In this document: positions 41,101 through 51,310 of the stretch, piece after piece | Layout: the number at the start of each line of letters is the position of its first letter | Numbering within the stretch: position 1 is the stretch's first letter | From: Rhododendron vialii | Taxonomy: Eukaryota; Streptophyta; Magnoliopsida; Ericales; Ericaceae | Length of the DNA stretch: 64,000 bases | Direction: 5' to 3' | Assembly (NCBI RefSeq): GCF_030253575.1 | Contig: NC_080568.1 | Span: 5,121,501 to 5,185,500, forward strand | The notes under the pieces: generated by a model | What the model saw: the letters and a program-made list of their open reading frames with translations, nothing else | Told to the model about the DNA's origin: nothing | Databases searched by the model: none | Translations under genes and position numbers: made by a program

Positions 41101-44100
41101 CAACACCTAGGTACCAAAGTATATAAGGGTGAGACCTCACTTCAACTAGCTTTTGGGGTTAAGCTCTACCCAAGACCATATAATATGGTATCAGAGCTAG
41201 GTACCAGAGACGGGGAAGGTGTGTATGTCTACCCTGCACGTGGTAGGAGCTGCTGAGTGCACACGCTCTGCGTGAGGAAGGTGTGGAGAGAAGTCCCACA
41301 TCGCCTTATATCAGCATGAGGGCACCTTTACTTCAGTAGCTAGCTTATGGGGTTGAGTTCTACCCAAAACCATGTAACAGACATCGTCAAGGTTCCTAAG
41401 TGCTATTCTTACCTAAACTTGCGTGGGGAGCATCAGGCTACCATATGGAGATGATTTTCGAGACAAGATTCAAACAGGCTCCTCTATTTGTTTTCTCTTT
41501 CAATCACTGAATTCTCCGTTCCCAGAATAAAACATGTTCCCATGGAGAAACTCTTGTCCCAGCCAAAGGACCGACTAGTGAGTGCTTCATTGCAAGCTGG
41601 GGAGATGACGCACCGAGTGGAGGTTGGCTTTGCCATGAAATGACTAGGAGGCCGCACGGATTTCAGGATTTGTAAGTGGCTACTGCGTAGTGTTGAGGCC
41701 GAGGCACGCATATGTTAGCCTTGGCTAGCGCCTGGCGGAGCTCGAATCCGGAGATAGGATGGTGATTATGCCGTGATACGTGGGAGATTCACATAGGGCG
41801 ACAACGTACAGCCCTTAAAGCTCATGACTAATTCAATGCGTTAAATGGTTAACAGTCAACAAGTATCTATTGAAACATCAAACAAGTAAAAGGGACATTT
41901 GAGAATACAAGATAGTATAAAAGACTATTATGCAAAGGCATCAACATGTGTAAAAGATGGGGGGCAACAATGAAATACCTGAAATGGATAACTGAAAATC
42001 CCCTAAAGATAACCTGAGTTCTGCTGCCATCTATGTTCTTATCTACCCATCTGGCCCAAGTTTTCAGTGCCTTCTTGTATGCTTTTAGGACCTGGAGCCT
42101 CGGGTATACATGGTTGCCTTCCTGATAATAATCTTCTCTGTAAAACCAATAGATGCACAAAATTTTAAACGAATATGGTTCTGGAATGGCAGTGGACTTT
42201 AAAGCTGAGGAAAATAAAAGTACGCAAAACCCTTTGGACCTACTAGACAACTGTTGTTTCCACTAATTTTTGGTGTCCTCTTTTTGTTTCATGTTCTAAT
42301 CAGGTTCAGACTCATAACAGATGCAAGAACTCTCTGGTTAATCACACGTAATGTCCTCAAACCTAAATAATGCTACTAAGAAAATGACAGCATTACCCTC
42401 TAGAGGTTTTCTCGTGAGTCCACCAATGGCCTGTATTAAAGACTACAACATCGGCATCAGCATACATCGAAGTTGTCTGGTCCATCAAATCCAAGCGTAG
42501 TGTTTCCAAAGGACCTTTTGTACCGTTAACAGACATTTCTCTGACAAGAAATGGAGAGCTAACGAAATCCACAGTACAGTTATAGTCCTGCAAAAACAGC
42601 AAAAGCATGGAATTTAGACAGCACATTAAAGAGGTAGTTTCATATCATCGTCAAAACAAGTTTGGGAAGCTTGCCTCATGTCTGAATGCATAGAAACCCT
42701 TCTTTTTAAACTCTGTCTTTCCAGATATCTCATGTAATCTGTTCTTGTTACGGACACTCTGATGGAGGATGCAAACAAGAGACTCCCACATATTCCTATT
42801 AAGTGAATCCCCCACAAAAACCAGCTTCTTCCCTCTGAGTCTTTCCAGAAAATCAGTTGCATTAAAACTGCAGATAACACAGTGGTCAACAGGAAGTTCA
42901 AAAAGTGTTCGTTTTGTAATCCAATCTTTCAGTAAAAATTCCTTGGGAAATCCCTTTTCTTAATACCCTTATTCTCCTTTCATCCGGAGCTGCCGTAACT
43001 TGGGCTCATCATGCTATACTTGCGGGGAAAGAAAAACGAGCAGTTTACGCTTTAGAGCTACCGTTTTACTGGCTCTAGTATTCACTGGCTTTCAAGGAAT
43101 GGAATATTATCAAGCACCCTTCACTATTTCGGATAGTATTTATGGTTCTACCTTTTACTTAGCAACTGGCTTTCATGGGTTTCATGTGATTATAGCTACT
43201 CTTTTCTTGATCATATGTGGTATTCGCCAATATCTTGGTCATCTGACCAAGGAGCATCACGTTGGCTTTGAAGCAGCTGCATGGTACTGGCATTTTGTAG
43301 ACGTGGTTTGGTTATTAATCCACACAAAAGATTGCTACCTCCTTATGTAGAAAATGCTAGTAATCTCAGTCGAGCACAATTGCAATGCTAACAATGTGAC
43401 AAAAAGGCAATGAGAGTTTTCATGGTTTCCATTTGAAAATAAAGGGACGGGAATAATGCTTAATCAACAATCAGAAAAAGTATGGAAATGAGTTCAAATG
43501 ACTAAACTCCGTAACTTCAAATTTCATCCAAACTAGTCTAGTTTTGAGTAAGATGATTCCTAGGGCTCTTCTATCATATAATTTAGCAGTGGACAAATGA
43601 GACAAGTTTATGGGCTAAAAGGATGTCTTGGACACGTAAAGCGACAGATTCTGCTCGAGAAATTCTACAGTATCGTGGAAGTTAACCACTCAAGGAGTCC
43701 CAAGAGTTTTGAAATGTAGGACTCATATAGTAGGATTGCGGTCTGTTTTTTCCTCTCTTTGACAATCTTTGATATTGTTTAGTTAGAAGTGTCAAGTGGC
43801 TGGGTGAATAAACTTCTGTTAATCCCATATTAGTTTTTTACTCACCTATAGCAAGAGGGGCACGGAAAAAGGATATTGTAGTTTCAAGTTTAAAAGAGCA
43901 AGGTTATTTTCCCATTTGTGGAGAAGGAGTGTGATGTTCCCTTCAACATTAAGGCTACTCCCATTTGTAGAATACCTCCAGAAAGGACCAATATAAAATC
44001 AGCTTCCACTATCATATTTCTAATAACAAATGATTGTGCCACCACATAGTACAAGTATTTTATATTTATCCAAACCAAATCCAAAGTTCTTTAGCTGAAT

Positions 44101-45378
44101 ATACTTATGCATCGAAATTCACAAACAATAAAATAGATCTTACCTTGGAATATCACAGCCATATGGCTTCCATTTCCATTTCAAATACTCACCGTCTGGC
44201 CTCCCATTAAGGTGACAATCAAAATCCTTGTCAATGAACGGGCAAGAGCCTGCAGGATAATAGGGTTTCGTTTCATCTCTCACCCATCTACCATCAAAGA
44301 TATCACAGTTTCCAACTGAATCCTTCTGCTTTTTCACAGGTTGAGGATCGTTAGAAGGGACACTAATATTACCTATATTACTATTTGATAAATTGCCCAC
44401 ATGGCCATCTCCAGTGACCTTATTCACAGAGGTATTAAGAGAAACTTCATTAACACTCTTCCCAGCCACCACATCTCCACCACCAAAGCTCCCATTTTTC
44501 ATCTCCTCAGAAAAATTCCCCACGCGGGTCGTCCCCAAACCCGCTAACCCTTCAGATTTTGCAGAATTTGCCTTTTTACCAATCTCAGACCCATTTTCAA
44601 CCCTTCCTTTAGCATGGGTCAAGCTTCCATTTTCAACCTTCTCAGAGAAATTCCCAGCGTGGGTCATCCCCGAAACCGCTCCTTCCCCTTCAGATTTTGT
44701 GAAATTTGCATGTTTACCGATATCTGACCCATATACAAACTGGGTTTTTTCTTTAACCCTTCCTTCAACAAGGGTCAAGCTTCCATTTTTAACCTTCTCA
44801 GAGAAATTCCCCACATGGGTTTTCCCCAAACTCATCCCTTCCCCATTAGAACCCAAAACATCTCCATTTACCAGAGACCCATTTGTCTTCCCCAAATTTA
44901 TCCCTACATCATTAGAACCCAAAACATCTCCTTTTTTACCAACCACAGACCCATTTACTTCATGGGTTTTATCAACAACATTCCCTTCTCCATAAACATT
45001 CTGTCTCAAATCCCCAGAATTTTGCATGTCTTCATCAGAAGCAATAGAACCAGAAACTCTACTACTATTGGAACGAGGAGAAGAAAATGCAGTAGTACTC
45101 GAAAAAGAAAAAGGCCAAGAGACAAGAGAAGCACTACTATTATTATTCACACGAGAACTGCTGCTAACCCCTTGAAACATAGGGCTAAAAAAGGGACCCT
45201 TAAAAGATACATTGAACAGTACAACACTCAGGACAATGAGAGAGACCACGAGACCTAATCTGAACCCAGAAACTACCTTCCTTCTGGGGGACACGCAGTA
45301 GGGAAACTGATCTGAAACCGCTAAATTCCTCATACCCAATGGCGAGAGAGAAGCAAAATCAACCGGATCATGACACAT
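38184..45378 (-). CDS. Trichome birefringence-like (TBL) polysaccharide O-acetyltransferase
   Basis: Five exons, 5' to 3': 45378-44144, 42867-42675, 42587-42397, 42137-41979, 38526-38184 (2121 nt, 706 aa). It is a type II Golgi protein with a transmembrane helix at about 41-57, a long low-complexity lumenal stem (about 60-350), a PMR5N/TBL domain from [20 protein letters not shown] (358 on), the esterase motif [12 protein letters not shown] (GDS 431-433) and the C-terminal [12 protein letters not shown] (D675, H678). The family O-acetylates cell-wall polymers such as xylan or pectin. Phrases such as [19 protein letters not shown] and GEDYYQEG place it in the TBR/TBL1/TBL2 group. Intron 2 has a GC donor (GAG|GCAAGC). 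Intron 1 holds a cox3 fragment, and intron 4 (3452 bp) holds transposons. It is longer than TBR (about 608 aa) because of the stem. Confidence 0.93.
39339..40039. mobile_element. 701-bp TIR element in TBL intron 4, 9-bp TSD
   Basis: The ends AGTGTTCCAAAAGGCGG and GCGCCTTTTAGAACACC are inverted and followed by GC-rich AGGCGCC-type words on both sides. GAGTAGAAA flanks it perfectly at 39330-39338 and 40040-40048. The 9-bp duplication points to a Mutator-like non-autonomous element. The AT-rich middle has no ORF of note. Confidence 0.82.
40650..41395 (+). repeat. Tandem TRIM-like LTR/PBS units in TBL intron 4
   Basis: About three and a half units with a period near 185-200 bp. Each unit has GTATATAAG-type sequence, a GGGGTTGAGYTYTACCCAAG stretch, and then TGGTATCAGAGC or a variant (40802, 40987, 41186). 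TGGTATCAGAGC is complementary to the 3' end of initiator Met tRNA, the usual primer-binding site of plant LTR elements. AAGTCCCACA(A/T)C, also typical of plant LTR starts, recurs at about 41093 and 41291. There is no coding sequence. This fits a terminal-repeat retrotransposon in miniature that has multiplied in tandem. Confidence 0.65.
42941..43315 (+). pseudogene. cox3: Mitochondrial cox3 fragment (NUMT) in TBL intron 1
   Basis: The translation gives the plant cytochrome c oxidase subunit 3 segment from PWEIPFLNT through [22 protein letters not shown], then, in another frame, [20 protein letters not shown] to [13 protein letters not shown], where homology stops. A one-base deletion at about 43055 breaks the frame and there is no start or native 3' end. 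It is about the last half of cox3 without its C terminus, antisense to TBL and about 70 bp upstream (in TBL sense) of the exon 2 acceptor. Sequence identity looks high, so transfer may be fairly recent. It is a nuclear insertion of mitochondrial DNA and not a functional gene. Confidence 0.9.
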
Positions 45379-45591
45379 TAACTGCCTTTGTGGGTATGTT
45401 AAGAGTAGTTATTAGTACAGATATCGTGAATGTGGTGGTGGGTCAGAAAGATATCGAGGCAAGAGATTACAAAGAGGAAGTTCCTGTATGAATTTGGGAA
45501 AAAGGCAAAGCATGGCGATGGGAATGAGGAGGATTGTATTTTGAGTCAAAAAAAGAAAGAGAATGATTTGTGTTTACTGTTTAGGAAATGG
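45379..45591. other. TBL 5' flank
   Basis: About 210 bp between the TBL start codon and the first upstream MITE. It should include 5' UTR and core promoter on the minus strand. I see no clear TATA box. Confidence 0.35.
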
Positions 45592-45824
45592 AGAAATTTT
45601 TCAGTGCCGGGTGGTCACAGGCCACGTGGTGCCGAGCACCATCCCAACCGTCTAAACGTGTTTTAAACGGTCCCGATCTGTTTAGATAAATTTTGAATGT
45701 AAAATTACCAAAATATTTTCTCAAGCCCAAACAAATTTAGACCGTTCAAAACACATTTGAACGGCCGAAATACATGCTCGGCACCACGTGGCCGGTGCCT
45801 GATCGGCACTGAAAAATTTCTCAA
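45592..45824. mobile_element. 233-bp TIR element upstream of TBL, 9-bp TSD
   Basis: The ends AGAAATTTTTCAGTGCC and GGCACTGAAAAATTTCT are inverted, and both arms carry GCCACGTGGTGCCGAGCA. AGGAAATGG flanks it perfectly at 45583-45591 and 45825-45833. Related CACCACGTGGTGC words occur at 6362-6482, 51260 and 51815. It brings two G-box-like CACGTG cores to about 220-440 bp from the TBL start. Confidence 0.8.
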
Positions 45825-45902
45825 AGGAAATGGTTATATTGCTGCCTTTTATGTGGGCACAAGGGGTTGATTTGCCATAGAGGCAAACAAACTATAAATA
45901 AA

Positions 45903-46048
45903 GGAAATTGAATTGTACACTTTCTTTTTTGACATCTACTACATTCTTTTTTTTTGTTTTCTAGCAAAAAAATTACATATACTTTAAATACTAAAATCCA
46001 AAAAAAAGAGTGTAGATGTCAAAAAAGAGAGTGTAGAATTCAATTTCC
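45903..46048. mobile_element. 146-bp hairpin MITE, 8-bp TSD
   Basis: The arms run from GGAAATTGAATTGTACACTT to its inverse (about 40-45 bp each, including TTTTTTGACATCTACA). TAAATAAA flanks it perfectly at 45895-45902 and 46049-46056. This is a hAT-like size and duplication. Confidence 0.82.
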
Positions 46049-46056
46049 TAAATAAA

Positions 46057-46959
46057 TTACATTTTGCCGAACGTTAATATTTTGATTCGCACAAATGGTG
46101 ATGCTATTTTATTTTAATTATTGTAGACAAGAATTGCAAAAAAAAAAAAAATTATAAATCAAAATGAAGACATCCTATCTCTATTATAAAACAGAAGGGT
46201 GTGTGGACAAGTTGTTAGAATGGCTTAGATTCATTTCCCGGTTAAGTGCACATGGTTTTCACTTAAATCACACAACTGTCATCCCCTTTCAATCGGGATG
46301 TGTAGTGCCGTAGGCACAAGTTAGCACTAGTAGTACTAAAAATTATAAACATCTAATCCTAGAAGTTTATTAAGAAAAAATCATTTTTAGGTGTATTTAA
46401 AATTATTAGAGTCAGCTATTATGCTCAAAATCTACATCAAATAATGTTTAATCCGTTGGAAATCTATGATATCATCATATCGAAAACAACATGTATCCAA
46501 AGATTGTCAACAATCATACCTAAGATAGAACAATTCTTTCCCTCCCATTCTTATAATATTGGACACGTACATTTCTTTTAATCACCTAATGAAAAAAAAA
46601 AAATAATTCTTCCATCGATGTTTTCAAAGGTAAGCTACTCTAATGTTGTGTTAATAAAAAAAAATCTTTGAATTTTTCAAAGGTAAGCTACTCTAATGTT
46701 ATTGTGTTAATACTCTCTCTCTCTCTCTCTTTCTGTTTTTTTTAATCTTCAAGGCAGATCCATATCAAATTTGCATGATCCTTGCTTGGGTTTTCTTTAT
46801 TAATAGTTTATTTGGATAAATAAAACAAGTAGATTGCTTGCTCACAGCTAATAACAGTACTTAAACATGGAATATTGTCACAAATTCATAGGGTAAAAAG
46901 CACAATTGTCACAAATTCATGGGAAAAAAAAAGAGCATATGTCACTTATGAATGAAAAG
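46057..46959. other. AT-rich intergenic sequence
   Basis: No gene was seen. A near-tandem pair around TTTTCAAAGGTAAGCTACTC lies at about 46621-46700, followed by a CT run near 46712-46730. A small inverted CACAATTGTC(A)-type repeat lies near 46878-46920. Confidence 0.4.
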
Positions 46960-47275
46960 TTGGCTTGTTCGTGGCTTGTTTTTTTTTCCTTATTCAATTT
47001 TTTTTCGTACTTGTTTGTTTTTCATTAATTTTTTGTGGATTATTACTTCGACACGACAAGAAGAATCTAAAAAGTAAAAAATTATGATCGAAACCTAAAT
47101 TTTTTGAATGAAGACAAAAATAAGCCAATTTTTATTCAAAAAAATATGAATTTCGATCGTAATTTTTTACTTTTTAGATTTTTCTTGTCATGACAAAATA
47201 ATAATCCTAAAAAATTTGACAAAAAACTTATAAATGTGAAAAATATTTGAAAAAAGACCAAAAAAAAAAAAAGCC
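46960..47275. mobile_element. Foldback element, copy 1 (GATCGAAACCT-type)
   Basis: Inverted arms share TCTAAAAAGTAAAAAATTA and CGATCGAAA-type sequence, with GGCTT-T runs at the outer ends. It is nearly a perfect palindrome around 47125. The same family recurs at 48398-48749. Confidence 0.65.
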
Positions 47276-47329
47276 ACTTGGATACGCTGCGATTCGGTAA
47301 TTAAAAGCGACCGATATGATAATTAAGTG

Positions 47330-48000
47330 TACAGGGGAAATTTGGTCATTTTGTAGTAGAGGGATAGTATGGTAATTTTAGTATACATGATATTTTAGTC
47401 CTTTCAATTTACAGGGGTAATGTGGTCATTTTAGTTACATATGTATTTTAGTCATTTTAGTACTCCTATATAATATGTAATTGGGTTAATTGGCGGGTTG
47501 GGTTTGCTTTTAAATAAATGGGTTGGGTTGGGTATGGGTAATTAGACTCATAATTAATGGGTCTAAATGGGTCAATGACCCATTAAAGACACAACCCACT
47601 TGCAACTTACTTATTTTGACCCTAACCCGCTCATTTGACACTCTTACTTAAGTTCATGCGTCCCATGCAAAACTTCAAGGGGTGGGGGTAGGGGTGTCAA
47701 ATGGGCGGGTTTGGGTCAAATTAGATAAGTTATAAGTGGGTTGGATCTTTAATGGGTCATTGACCCATTTAAACCCAATTTGGCCAATTAGTTAGAAATC
47801 CAATTACTCATACCCAACCCATTTATTTAAAATCAAACTCAACCCGCCCATTAACCCAATTAAAAATAAAAATGACTAAAATACCCATATACACTGAAAT
47901 GACCATATCACCCTGTACATTTAAATGACCAAATTACCGTTGCATACTAAAAATACCATAATATCCCTATATACTAAAATGACCAAATTACCCTTGCGCA
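47330..48000. repeat. Inverted repeat with arms of about 300 bp
   Basis: The left arm (about 47330-47640) and right arm (about 47695-48000) mirror each other. Both contain GGGTAATGTGGTCATTTTA-like phrases, GTTGGGTATGGGTAATTAG, and TAATGGGTCAATGACCCATT, which is itself a palindrome. TAGGGGTGTCAAATGGGCGGG near 47691 resembles a hAT-type end. It may be a composite of two hAT-like elements in opposite orientation. Confidence 0.55.
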
Positions 48001-48020
48001 GCTCCGAGCCTTTAGATTGT

Positions 48021-48103
48021 GTATCCGACGGCTCGGATCTCATCTCGGCAATGAACGGCTTTCGATCGTTGATTGCCGAGATGAAATCCAAGCCGTCGGA
48101 TGC
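48021..48103. repeat. 83-bp hairpin with 37-bp arms
   Basis: The arm 48021-48057 (ATCCGACGGCTCGGAT, CATCTCGGCAATGAACG) pairs with 48067-48103 at about 33 of 37 positions, around a 9-nt loop. It lies at the outer edge of the larger inverted repeat. Confidence 0.7.
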
Positions 48104-48397
48104 ATAATCCGACGACGAGCGAGCCTTAAGTCCATCGTGATTTGGAAAGGATCTGCCACCACAGTTATATGAGACACATGCATTTAGACCTCCTAAAATA
48201 AAATGAGGTTAAATCTCGTTGTGCACTCGATGCTGTTATTCAATCTTTCTCTAACCTTGTTTTTTTATAAAGTATTTTTTTGTCTAGAAGTACATTTCTA
48301 AGTCAATGAACATTTAAACTCCCATTATAAAGCATTCATACAACTTGTGCAGCCCTTAATAGAACATGAAGTAACCACTAAGTACTCTAGCCCAAAT

Positions 48398-48749
48398 CGT
48401 TCGGCTAAATAAGCTAACTGATTTTTTTTTTTGTTTTTATTCAATTTTTTTCGTATTTGATTGTTTTTTGTTAATTTTTTAAGGATTATTACATCGTTAT
48501 GACAAGAGAAATCTAAAAAGTAAAAAATTACGATCGAAACCTCTCTTTTTTTAATAAAGAAAAAAATAAGCCAATTTTTTCGTTTTTATTAAAAAAAAAT
48601 TGATTTTCAATTATAATTTTTTACAGTTTTAGATTCCTTTCGTCATGACGATGCAATAATCTTAAAAAAATTAACAAAAAACTAACAAATACGAGAAAAA
48701 AATTTGAATAAGAACAAAAAAAAAAGCCAATTGACTTATTTAGCTGAAC
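48398..48749. mobile_element. Foldback element, copy 2 (GATCGAAACCT-type)
   Basis: The outer ends CGTTCGGCTAAATAAGCT and AGCTGAACG (preceded by ACTTATTT) are inverted. The inner arms share TCTAAAAAGTAAAAAATTACG and ATCGAAACCT with the copy at 46960-47275. No target duplication was found. Confidence 0.65.
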
Positions 48750-48789
48750 GGGAAACTGCCACACATCCCACGATTCCCTAGAAGTTAGA

Positions 48790-48911
48790 AAGAAATTAAA
48801 AACACGTTCGTAGATTTTCCGTCCACTTGCTGATCTGCGCACCTCATTTCCTCTTTGTAGATTTTCCGTCCATTTGCTGATCTGCGCACCTCATTTCCTC
48901 TTTGTAGATTA
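48790..48911 (+). repeat. Short tandem pair around TTTTCCGTCCA
   Basis: GTAGATTTTCCGTCCA-TTG and CTGATCTGCGCACCTCATTT occur twice, with a period of 46 bp (about 48811 and 48857). No function is evident. Confidence 0.7.
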
Positions 48912-48929
48912 CAGTTGTTTGATGCTTAA

Positions 48930-49461
48930 TTAGGGTGAGGTCATCCGGTTTTTCGGTGAATTGTAATTGAACCGAATGAGTCGAACTCAACACTCTAAAT
49001 CCTCGGCTCGTTTTGTATAAACTCGGCTCGTTTACAAACAAACGAAGTTTGAGTTCGAATTTTTGGTTCGTTAGTGTACGAGTTCACTATAAAACTCGGC
49101 TCGACTCGGCTTGTACTATAACTGAAATTCGTAACATGAAACCATTCAAACCGAGTCACCAGTTCCCGATTTGACCAAGAAAAAGGTTTGCTTCACTTAA
49201 CATGTTTACTTTTGTTTTATTCATTTTTGTGATAGTTCTATTTTTTTGTTGGGTAATGTTCATGACCTATTGGACATTTAAGTTGGCCCAATTAAGACCC
49301 AATAATAAATGGGTTAGATGGGTTTGGACCCATTCTAACCCAATTAATAAATGGGTAAGGTTGGGTCTTTTTTTTAATAGCTGGGTTTGGATTTCTTAAT
49401 GGGTCTGGGTTCAATTTGTCACCTCTAAGTGGGGGACTTGCGGTTTAATCTCATTTAAGTC
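48930..49461. other. Intergenic, CTCGGCTCG-rich and GGGTTAGATGGGT-rich repeats
   Basis: The stretch 48930-49160 repeats CTCGGCTCGTTT-like words as near 2971-3390. From 49260 on, AATGGGTTAGATGGGTTTGG-type words repeat, resembling the large inverted repeat at 47330-48000. No gene was seen. Confidence 0.4.
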
Positions 49462-50400
49462 AAAGGGTATGTTTGGTTAGATGGAATCAAGGTTGGAATG
49501 AAATAGTCATTCCAATGACTTACTTATTCCAATGTTTGGTTCACTATTGAATAATGGAATGATGATTTCAAATGGAATCGATATTCACTAAGGGTCATCA
49601 TCGGGCCGGGCCGGGCTGCCAATGTACTACCAAGCCCACCCACGGGCCGGGCCGATCGGACTTTTTCTTTTTTGCGGGCCGGGCGGGCCGGGCTACCTAC
49701 TATAAATTGAAGCCCAAGCCCGGCCCGCAGGCTAGCCCAATTGACGGGCTAGCGGGCCAAAAACCGGGCGGGCCACCGGGCGGGCTTAAATTTCCTTGGG
49801 AAAGGGAAAAAAGAAAGGATTTTGTGGGATTTGGGGCTAATGGGCTGGCCCGTGGGCGGGCTTTTGGACGGGTACCACGGGCGGGCTCACGGGGCGGGCC
49901 TACAGGCGGGCCGAGTAAAAATTTATAGGCCCGAGCCTGCCCATTACAAACTATGGGCCGGGCCGGCCCACTCGTTTCACGGGCTCGGGGCAGGCTGGCT
50001 TAGGGCGGGCCTTCGGGCCAAATGATGACCCTTAATATTCACCTTAGTAAAGGAATTGTCATTCCATCCAAAAAACTAAGGAATTGTTATTCCATTTTTT
50101 TGTTACACCAAAATAACTAGTGTCACTCCAACATTCACTATTGCCACACCAAAAATTACTATTGCCACTCCAAAAATTACTATTGCCACCCCAAAAAATT
50201 ACTATTGTTACTCTAAAAATTACTATTGTCAATTCAAAAATTGCTTTTGCCACACTATTCCATTGGAGATGAGAATGACTATTCCTAAGCACAACCAAAC
50301 ATGAGAATGATTATTCCATTCTCAATTCCTCCAAATCTTTTCCATTTTTAATTCCATTCCTATTCACATTCTTATTCCATCCAACCAAACGCACCCTTTT
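49462..50400. mobile_element. Tourist-like MITE carrying a nested hAT MITE
   Basis: The left end AAAGGGTATGTTTGGTTAGA and the reverse-complemented right end AAAAGGGTGCGTTTGGTTGG are alike, and both continue GATGGAAT. The interior repeats TTACTATTGCCAC-type words near 50140-50240. The GGGTNYGTTTGG terminus is the Harbinger/Tourist style. The 3-bp target site was not resolved. Confidence 0.6.
49589..50034. mobile_element. 446-bp hAT-type MITE, GGGCCGGGC-rich, 8-bp TSD
   Basis: The ends TAAGGGTCATCAT and ATGATGACCCTTA are perfectly inverted. ATATTCAC flanks it perfectly at 49581-49588 and 50035-50042. The interior is made of CGGGCCGGGC and GGGCGGGCC-type words and is far more GC-rich than its surroundings. 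It is nested inside the Tourist-like MITE. Confidence 0.85.
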
Positions 50401-51069
50401 AAGTTGAAACATTCTAGGTGCTATGGGTTAGTGAACACGAGACTTTGCATTGAATTTTGCTTTGGTCTCCGTTAATGGACTGTAGTATTGATTAATGATA
50501 ATCCCTAGGAATTATCCAATGTGCTGTGAAAATTTGCTTGAATAGCCTCCGTTATAAAGAGATATACAACCCTTTTTCTTAGGCAACAAGAGATACATAG
50601 AATCATGTTCACCTATTGTGAAATTAAATAGGAAGTTTCTAACCCTTTTTCAATGAACGCTATTAATTGTAAATTTGGATTGTTAATTATAAATTTACAT
50701 TGTTAATTGTTTGTTTTAACACAGTTATTTGTAAATTTAGACAAAAATTAACACTATTAACTATGAATTTGTATCGTTAACATAACGTTGTTAAATAGTG
50801 AATTTAATTGTTATTTGTGAATTTCGACAAAAATAAATACTACTTAACATTACAAAAAAAAAAAAAACTAGCAGTGTTTAGAATAGACAATAAACATTTG
50901 AACCTAGGAAAACATGCAAAAATCACAATATAAAATTCAGTCACAAAAAAATGAAAAATGAATTTTTTTATTTTTACGTAACTTTATAAACCTTCCAACA
51001 TTTTAAACTTTAAAATAAAAAGGAGAGAGAGAGGGAGGGGACTGGAGGAGTGTGTTGTACACGACAAAT
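50401..51069. other. AT-rich intergenic sequence
   Basis: No gene was seen. Repeated TTAATTGTAAATTT-like words lie at 50665-50830. Confidence 0.4.
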
Positions 51070-51185
51070 CGCCGTTGCTCCAATAATCAGAATCGTTCAC
51101 TTCGTAGAGCTTGTCGTGTAGAATAAGTGTACCAAAAATCAGCTCAATCGGATATCATTAAGAGCTTCATCCGAACATTTATCTT
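51070..51185. mobile_element. Single arm of the GTAGAGCTTGTC foldback family
   Basis: It matches one arm of the elements at 18218-20542 and 23186-23622: GTTCACTTCGTAGAGCTTGT, then GTGTACCAAAAATCAGCTCA and GGATATCATTAAGAGC. No facing arm is present, so it is a solo or deleted copy. Confidence 0.7.
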
Positions 51186-51310
51186 CTTCTCTCTCTTTTT
51201 TTTCTCTCCAAATCTGAGCCATCCAAAACCGAAAATGAATAGACCGGATCCGTTGCTCAGGCACCACATGGTGCCCGCTTAGCACTCAAAAATTCCTCCA
51301 TAACTACCAC

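Noticed and set aside
40650..41395. Cassandra-type TRIM with a 5S rRNA domain
   Set aside because: No 5S-like internal promoter sequence was recognised in the units.
43000..43350. cox3 as an expressed gene
   Set aside because: It lacks both ends, has a frame-breaking deletion, and sits in a nuclear intron in antisense.
44393..45258. Long plus-strand open frames (200 and 147 codons)
   Set aside because: They are antisense to TBL exon 1 and arise from its repetitive, stop-poor stem. They have no family motif, and the minus strand gives a complete TBL protein.
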